DNA from: Thermoplasmata archaeon
GTDB taxonomy: Archaea > Thermoplasmatota > Thermoplasmata > RBG-16-68-12
Direction: 5' to 3'
NCBI GenBank assembly: GCA_021788795.1
Contig: JAJYKG010000066.1
Location: forward strand, 1-9,627
DNA: 9,627 nucleotides
This document shows, piece after piece, positions 5,679-9,627 of this stretch (its first letter is position 1; each line of letters opens with the position of its first letter). A model generated the notes under the pieces. It saw only the letters and a list, made by a program, of their open reading frames with translations, did not search any database and had not been told where the DNA came from. Made by a program: the position numbers and the translations under genes.

Positions 5679-6398
5679 GTGGCCCGGAACCGGATCCCGA
5701 CCTACATCCGCGGGTTCGACGACGCGATCGGCGGCGGCCTGCCGGAAGGCTACGTCGTCCTCGTCTCCGGTGCCCCGGGAACGATGAAGTCGTCGCTCGC
5801 TTTCTCCATCCTCTACCAGAACGCGCTGCGCGGCGGGCGCAAGAGCGCGTACTTCACCCTCGAGCAGGGCAAGGACTTCCTCCTGGAGCACATGGCTTCC
5901 CTGGGCATGGCGGACCCGAAGGCCTGGGAGAACCTCGGGCTCATGGACATGGGGAACATCCGCAAGAACCTCAACCTCCTCCAGGGCCGCGGCACCTGGC
6001 TCGAGCTCTTCAAGATGTACTGCGCCAACACGATGAAGGCGGAGAAGCTCTCCTGCCTCGTCGTCGACTCCCTGGACGTCCTCGAGACGATGGCGAAGAT
6101 GCAGGACCGCCGGTCCGAGCTCTACTTGCTATTCGAGTGGCTGCGGGACCTCGGGCCGCTGACCCTCCTGATCTCCGAGCAGCCGCTGGACATCGGCCCG
6201 GGTGCGCGGCCCCCGGACGAGGCATACCTCGCGGACGGCATCGTGCAGCTCGACCTGCACGCCACCTCGGACCTGTTCGTCCAGCGCCGCATCCGCGTCA
6301 TGAAGCTGCGGTCCACGCGCCACGACACCGGGTACTACGCCCTCACGTACGACGAGGGCGGGTTCGAGGTCGCCAAGGCGGTCTCCGGGTCCGGCTGA
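5679..6398 (+). CDS. KaiC/RAD55-like RecA-superfamily ATPase (single domain)
   Basis: A 239-residue soluble protein of the archaeal KaiC/RAD55 group, generally taken as a signalling or regulatory ATPase. Domain order: the family opening IPTYIRGFDDAIGGGLPEGY (6-25), Walker A GAPGTMKSS (31-39), FTLEQGKDFLLEHM (59-72) at the catalytic-glutamate site, Walker B LSCLVVDSLD (124-133), then the C-terminal VMKLRSTRH with YYALTYDEGGFEV (about 207-231), typical of KaiC lobes. Two oddities: the last Gly of Walker A is Met36, and the paired Glu of KaiC is Glu62-Gln63. Only one RecA lobe is present, so this is not the circadian double-domain KaiC. GTG 5679 is set by a strong Shine-Dalgarno. The gene is divergent from the DUF1616 operon and precedes the kinase by 117 bases; a role as its partner is inferred. 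Confidence 0.88.
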   Translation: MARNRIPTYIRGFDDAIGGGLPEGYVVLVSGAPGTMKSSLAFSILYQNALRGGRKSAYFTLEQGKDFLLEHMASLGMADPKAWENLGLMDMGNIRKNLNLLQGRGTWLELFKMYCANTMKAEKLSCLVVDSLDVLETMAKMQDRRSELYLLFEWLRDLGPLTLLISEQPLDIGPGARPPDEAYLADGIVQLDLHATSDLFVQRRIRVMKLRSTRHDTGYYALTYDEGGFEVAKAVSGSG

Positions 6399-6438
6399 AC
6401 GCGCCCGCCCTCCGTCTCGGGGGAATCAAAGCGAAGGT

Positions 6439-6446
6439 CTTTTTAC
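6439..6446 (+). promoter_or_regulatory. T-rich element: end of the KaiC-like unit or kinase promoter
   Basis: CTTTTTAC is the only AT-rich run in the 117-base gap 6399-6515. It could be a T-rich archaeal terminator 41 bases after the KaiC-like stop, or a weak TATA box giving the kinase message a leader of roughly 45 bases, which contains a GGAGGAGGG stretch (6493-6501). The sequence does not decide between the two. Confidence 0.35.
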
Positions 6447-6515
6447 CCGGCCCGCGCGATACGACGCCGGTTCCCTCGCCACGCGCGGCCGGCGGAGGAG
6501 GGATCGCGGAGCCGC

Positions 6516-8054
6516 ATGGTCGCCGAATTGTCCCGTCTCAAGGAAGGGGGAGGAGGCGACCGCCTCGCCCTCCTCTACGTGGACGGCGACGCGACGCGGC
6601 GTTCCGCGGGCGTGCGGTCCCTCGAGGCCCGCGGTCATCGCGTCGTGGTCGCGGGGACGGGTCGCGAGGCGCTCGAACGCCTGGCCACGCATCCGTTCGA
6701 TAGCGTGCTCGTTGCGCACACCCTCCCGGACCTGTCTCCCTTGGAGGTGATCCGACCCGCCGCCGCGGCCCATCCGCGGCTCCCCCTGATCCTTCTCGTC
6801 CCGATGGGGCACGAGGATCTCGAGATCGAGGCGCTCCGCGCGGGGGCCGTGCAGACGGTCATCCTCTCCGAGCGCTTCGCCGAGTTCCTTCCCGGTGTCC
6901 TCGAGCACGAGGTCGCCCTGGTCCATGCCCTCGGCCAGCTGGAGCAAGCGCAGCGCGCGGGGGCCGAGGCGGCCACCGAGCACCGTCGGGTGCTTGAGCG
7001 GCTCCGGGAGAGCGAGGACCGGTTCCGCACCCTCTTCGAGGCCGCGGCGGACGCCATCCTCCTCGTGGACGCGAAGGGCGTCATCCTGGACGCCAACCCC
7101 GCGACGGAAGCGCTCGTCGCGATGGACCGCCGCGACATCGTCGGGAACATCCTCGAGAAGTTCCTCTCCCACGAGGACTTGGAGCGCGCCCGTGCCTACC
7201 TCCGCGATCTCTTCCACGGGCGGTCCCCGCAGGAGCCCTTCGAGGTGAGCATCGTCCTGCGCAACGGGCTGCGGAGCTCCGTCGCGGTCCGTTCCCGTCT
7301 CGTCTCCGAGGCCGGCGCCCCGCCGTATGCGGAGATGCTCGTCCGCGACGTGAACGAGCAGAAGGAGATGCAGCGGCGTCTCCTGGCGGCGGAGCGCCTT
7401 GCCTCCGTGGGGCAGATGGCGGCCTACATCGCTCACGAAATCAACACGCCCCTGGCGAACATCTCCCTCCTCACCGCGTCGGCGAAGCGCAAGACCACGG
7501 AGGACGACGTGAAGGAGCGCCTGGAGAAGATCGACGCCCAGCGCCGCCAGGCGGCCACGATCATCGCGGACCTCTTGAGCTTCTCCAAGCACCGCGAGAT
7601 CGCGCCCGTGGACGTCGACCTCCGGACCGTCCTCGCGGCCGCGGCGGACCAGATGGACCCCTACCGCTCGAAGGACGTGGAGATGGTCCTGGACCTGGGC
7701 GAGGCGGAGGCCAGGGCCCGCGTGGACCCGCTCCAGATGCAGGAGGTCTTCGCGAACCTCCTGAAGAACGCCCTCGAGGCCGCGACGTCCGGGTCCGTGA
7801 CCGTGCGGTTGGAGGTCCGCCCCGGGTACCGGGTCGTCAAGGTCGCCGACACGGGCCCCGGAATCCCGGCCGACGTCCAGGCGCGCCTCTTCCAGCCCTT
7901 CGTGACGACCAAGCGCCACCGGGGGGGCACGGGGCTCGGCCTCGCGCTCTGCCGGAACATCGTGACGGCGCACGGGGGCGAAATCCACTGCTCCTCGATC
8001 GCGGGTGAGGGGACCACGTTCACGGTCGTGCTCCCCCAGGAGGAAGCCCCATGA
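6516..8054 (+). CDS. Soluble histidine kinase: pseudo-receiver, PAS, HisKA, HATPase_c
   Basis: A 512-residue kinase without membrane segments, so cytoplasmic. Residues about 17-128 form a receiver-like domain. Aligned with the receiver of the next gene (GREALERLATHPFDSVLVAH against GGEALERLGSDPFDVALLDL), the phosphoacceptor Asp is Ala67, the conserved Thr is Val95, the Lys is lost and one acidic-pocket residue is Gly24, so it cannot be phosphorylated in the usual way. A short coiled coil (140-165) leads to a PAS domain (about 166-285; SEDRFRTLFEAAADAILLVD). The core is intact: H-box LASVGQMAAYIAHEINTPL with His307, N-box VFANLLKNALEA (Asn414, Asn418), G1 DTGPGI (445-450), F-box FQPFVTTK (459-466), G2 GTGLGL (471-476). 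ATG 6516 has GGAG four bases upstream. The stop overlaps the ATG of the next gene, its likely partner regulator. Confidence 0.93.
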   Translation: MVAELSRLKEGGGGDRLALLYVDGDATRRSAGVRSLEARGHRVVVAGTGREALERLATHPFDSVLVAHTLPDLSPLEVIRPAAAAHPRLPLILLVPMGHEDLEIEALRAGAVQTVILSERFAEFLPGVLEHEVALVHALGQLEQAQRAGAEAATEHRRVLERLRESEDRFRTLFEAAADAILLVDAKGVILDANPATEALVAMDRRDIVGNILEKFLSHEDLERARAYLRDLFHGRSPQEPFEVSIVLRNGLRSSVAVRSRLVSEAGAPPYAEMLVRDVNEQKEMQRRLLAAERLASVGQMAAYIAHEINTPLANISLLTASAKRKTTEDDVKERLEKIDAQRRQAATIIADLLSFSKHREIAPVDVDLRTVLAAAADQMDPYRSKDVEMVLDLGEAEARARVDPLQMQEVFANLLKNALEAATSGSVTVRLEVRPGYRVVKVADTGPGIPADVQARLFQPFVTTKRHRGGTGLGLALCRNIVTAHGGEIHCSSIAGEGTTFTVVLPQEEAP

Positions 8055-9118
8055 AGATCCTCGTCGCCGACGACGACCCCACCCTGCGCTCGGAGCTTGC
8101 CGAGCTCCTCCGCGCGGACGGCCATGACGTCCAGATCGCCGCGGACGGCGGCGAGGCGCTCGAGCGCCTCGGGTCCGATCCCTTCGATGTGGCCCTGCTC
8201 GACCTGGTCATGCCCCGGGCCACGGGCCTGGAGATCCTCCACCGCCTCCAGGTGATCCGCCCGGACACCTCCGTCGTCATGATCACGGGCCACGGCTCCG
8301 TGGACGTCGCGGTCGAGGCCATGAAAGGCGGCGCGGCGGACTTCGTGGTCAAGCCGTTCGAGATCGAAGCCCTCCAGCGCACCCTCGCCGCCATCGCGGA
8401 CGAGCGCCGCGCCCGGGAGATGCTCACCCAGCCCGCCCAGGGCGCCGACGCCGTGCGCGCGGTCCTGCAGGATGCGGCCCGCCGCAAGGCCCTGCTGGCC
8501 GTCCTCGGGGCCGAGGCGGATCCGCCCCGCGGCTCCAAGGTCCTCCGCATCGACGAGACCCCGGACCCGCCGAACGTCTTCACCCCGTCCCAGCTCTACC
8601 AGCTCAACAACGTGATCGAGGAGCATGTCGCGCGCACGGAGCGCCCCGTCGTGTACGCGGCAGACCTCCATGCCCTCGAGGAGGTGCACGGGCGCGGCGA
8701 CCTCGAGGCGTGGGTGCGCCACGTCAGCGGGCGCTGCGAGGCGAGGGGCGGCACCCTCGTCCTCCGCGGCCTCCCGCAGGAGGTGGTCAGCGACCTGGAG
8801 GCAGGCCCGGGGCCCGTGGGATCGGAGCCCGGGCTCCAGGGCATGCTCGAGTCCCTCGCGAACCCGATCCGCCGCGCGGTCGTCGGGTTCATCTTCAGCT
8901 CCGGCCCCGTCTCCTACTCCGCGATCCTCAAGATGAACTTCGTGGACTCGTCCTCCAAGCTCTCGTTCCACCTGCAGAAGCTCCAGACGGACCGCCTCCT
9001 CGCGAAGGGGGAGTCCGGCGCCTACGTCCTGACGGAGGAGGGCCGCCGGGCCTGGCGTGTCGTACGGGCCCTCGGGGACGAGCGGCGACGCCCCGCCCTC
9101 CTGTTCGACGCGGGCTGA
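8051..9118 (+). CDS. Response regulator: receiver, DUF835-like domain, winged helix
   Basis: A 355-residue regulator, ATGA-coupled to the kinase and therefore its probable phosphotransfer partner. The receiver (1-118) has every key residue: acidic pocket Asp7-Asp9, phosphoacceptor Asp51 in LLDLVMP, Thr79 in MITGHG and Lys101 in VVKPFE. A middle part (about 141-250), with FTPSQLYQLNNVIEEHVART (177-196), RPVVYAADLHALEE and GGTLVLRGLPQEVVSDLE, resembles DUF835, a domain often found in archaeal signalling proteins; this match is by eye and moderate. The C-terminus (262-345; LANPIRRAVVGFIFSSGPVS, SSKLSFHLQKLQTDRLLAKG, YVLTEEGRRAW) is an ArsR-like winged helix with its recognition helix near 300-312, so the protein should bind DNA. 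Likely targets could include the palindromes in this window, but that is speculation. Confidence 0.92.
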   Translation: MKILVADDDPTLRSELAELLRADGHDVQIAADGGEALERLGSDPFDVALLDLVMPRATGLEILHRLQVIRPDTSVVMITGHGSVDVAVEAMKGGAADFVVKPFEIEALQRTLAAIADERRAREMLTQPAQGADAVRAVLQDAARRKALLAVLGAEADPPRGSKVLRIDETPDPPNVFTPSQLYQLNNVIEEHVARTERPVVYAADLHALEEVHGRGDLEAWVRHVSGRCEARGGTLVLRGLPQEVVSDLEAGPGPVGSEPGLQGMLESLANPIRRAVVGFIFSSGPVSYSAILKMNFVDSSSKLSFHLQKLQTDRLLAKGESGAYVLTEEGRRAWRVVRALGDERRRPALLFDAG

Positions 9119-9150
9119 CCTGGGCCCGCGCGCGTGGTCAACCGCTCTCA

Positions 9151-9167
9151 ACCAAGGCCTATAAAAG
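9151..9167 (+). promoter_or_regulatory. BRE and TATA box of the stand-alone receiver gene
   Basis: TATAAAAG (9160-9167), preceded by ACCAAGG that could serve as a BRE, is the clearest archaeal promoter in the window. The TATA centre is about 28 bases before ATG 9192, so the transcript probably begins at or next to the start codon (leaderless). No usable Shine-Dalgarno precedes that ATG, which supports this. The receiver gene is thus a new unit rather than a continuation of the kinase-regulator pair. Confidence 0.8.
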
Positions 9168-9191
9168 GGCCGCGGAGCATCGACAATCCCC

Positions 9192-9602
9192 ATGCAGGAA
9201 GTGGTCTTTCTGCCCCCGGAATCGAAGGTCCCCAAGTTCCGGCTCCTGATCGTCGACGACGACCAGGGAATGCGAGAGAACCTCGCCGAACTCTTCGAAT
9301 CCCTCGGCTACGAGGTGGTCACGGCCGCGAACACGCCGGACGCCCTCGCGCGCCTGGGCGAGGGCGCGGTGGACCTCCTCCTGACGGACTACAAGATGCC
9401 CGGCCCGACCGGGGTGGAGCTGATCGAGTCGGCCCGCAAGCGCCAGCCCGAGCTGCGTGCAGTCCTCATGACCGCGTTCGGGGACAGCTTCACCGAGATC
9501 GAGAGCGTCCGCCGCGGGGCCGTCGGCTACCTGAACAAGCCCTTCGAGGCGGACGAGGTCGTCGCGTTCGTGGAGAAGATCCTCCGCCTGAGGCAGGAGT
9601 GA
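9192..9602 (+). CDS. Stand-alone receiver-domain protein (CheY-like)
   Basis: A 136-residue single-domain response regulator with no output domain, so it probably acts by protein contact or as a relay intermediate. After a leader of about 16 residues the receiver begins RLLIVDDDQGMRENLAELFE (17-36). It has acidic pocket Asp22-Asp24, phosphoacceptor Asp66 in LLLTDYKMPGPTG, Thr94 in VLMTAFGD, and Lys116 in YLNKPFEADEV; all key residues are present. It differs clearly from the receiver of the preceding gene and from the kinase's pseudo-receiver. ATG 9192 is chosen because a strong TATA box stands about 28 bases upstream; a start nearer the domain is possible. The next gene starts 6 bases after its stop, so the two are likely cotranscribed. 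Confidence 0.93.
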   Translation: MQEVVFLPPESKVPKFRLLIVDDDQGMRENLAELFESLGYEVVTAANTPDALARLGEGAVDLLLTDYKMPGPTGVELIESARKRQPELRAVLMTAFGDSFTEIESVRRGAVGYLNKPFEADEVVAFVEKILRLRQE

Positions 9603-9607
9603 GACCG

Positions 9608-9627
9608 ATGGAAGCCTTGGAAGTCAG
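9608..9627 (+). CDS. Start of the next gene (5' fragment)
   Basis: ATG 9608 opens a frame MEALEV that runs off the window. AGGAGTGA (9595-9602), overlapping the receiver stop, gives a well-placed Shine-Dalgarno. The spacing of 5 bases between genes suggests an operon with the receiver; a second kinase would be typical here, but six codons cannot show it. Confidence 0.55.

Noticed and set aside
6426..7988. 520-codon open frame opposite the histidine kinase
   Set aside because: Its composition is Arg/Asp/His/Leu shadow sequence with no domain, and the kinase motifs on the plus strand are complete.
7661..9235. 524-codon open frame opposite the kinase end and the response regulator
   Set aside because: It is a similar antisense shadow and would run through a clear promoter (9151-9167) and three real genes.
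1..9627. CRISPR array, insertion sequence, attachment site or integrase
   Set aside because: I saw no regularly spaced direct repeats, transposase or integrase motifs, or terminal repeats; the gene content looks chromosomal.

Overview
The window is GC-rich DNA from an archaeon. It carries several archaeal/eukaryotic information-processing genes: ribosomal protein eS6 (3' part), the gamma subunit of initiation factor 2, the mRNA-surveillance factor pelota, type-2 peptidyl-tRNA hydrolase and a DUF99 protein. AT-rich boxes about 27-29 bases upstream of several start codons resemble archaeal TATA boxes serving leaderless transcripts. DUF1616-like and DUF835-like domains and a GC-rich genome with many two-component proteins fit a euryarchaeal lineage, possibly near the Thermoplasmata. 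That placement is an inference; no rRNA gene is present.

Layout. (1) Positions 1-1544, plus strand: end of eS6 and aIF2-gamma, joined by an ATGA overlap. (2) 1545-1882: no convincing gene, but an unusually dense run of short perfect inverted repeats that could be a structured RNA. (3) 1883-2272, plus: a small VOC (glyoxalase-fold) protein. (4) 2348-2839, minus: a two-TM membrane protein of unknown function, divergent from (5) pelota, 2936-3970, plus. (6) 3998-5568, minus: a tight three-gene operon reading DUF1616-like membrane/coiled-coil protein, then Pth2, then DUF99. (7) 5679-9627, plus: a signalling cluster with a single-domain KaiC/RAD55-like ATPase, a soluble histidine kinase with a degenerate N-terminal receiver plus PAS, a receiver/DUF835-like/winged-helix regulator (ATGA-coupled to the kinase), a stand-alone receiver behind a clear TATA box, and the first codons of another gene.

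How the genes work together. The first half is translation and translation quality control: aIF2-gamma delivers initiator tRNA, pelota rescues stalled ribosomes and Pth2 recycles peptidyl-tRNA. The second half looks like a cytoplasmic phosphorelay. The kinase has an intact catalytic core but a receiver-like domain that has lost its phosphoacceptor; its partner regulator has all receiver residues plus a DNA-binding domain. The KaiC-like ATPase upstream may be an input module, although it is probably a separate transcription unit. Both convergent gene junctions carry palindromes, and both divergent gene pairs have palindromes in or beside the control region.

The most unusual items are the candidate structured RNA at about 1571-1829, the pseudo-receiver kinase with its cognate REC-DUF835-wHTH regulator, and the KaiC-like protein with a non-canonical Walker A (Met in place of the last Gly).
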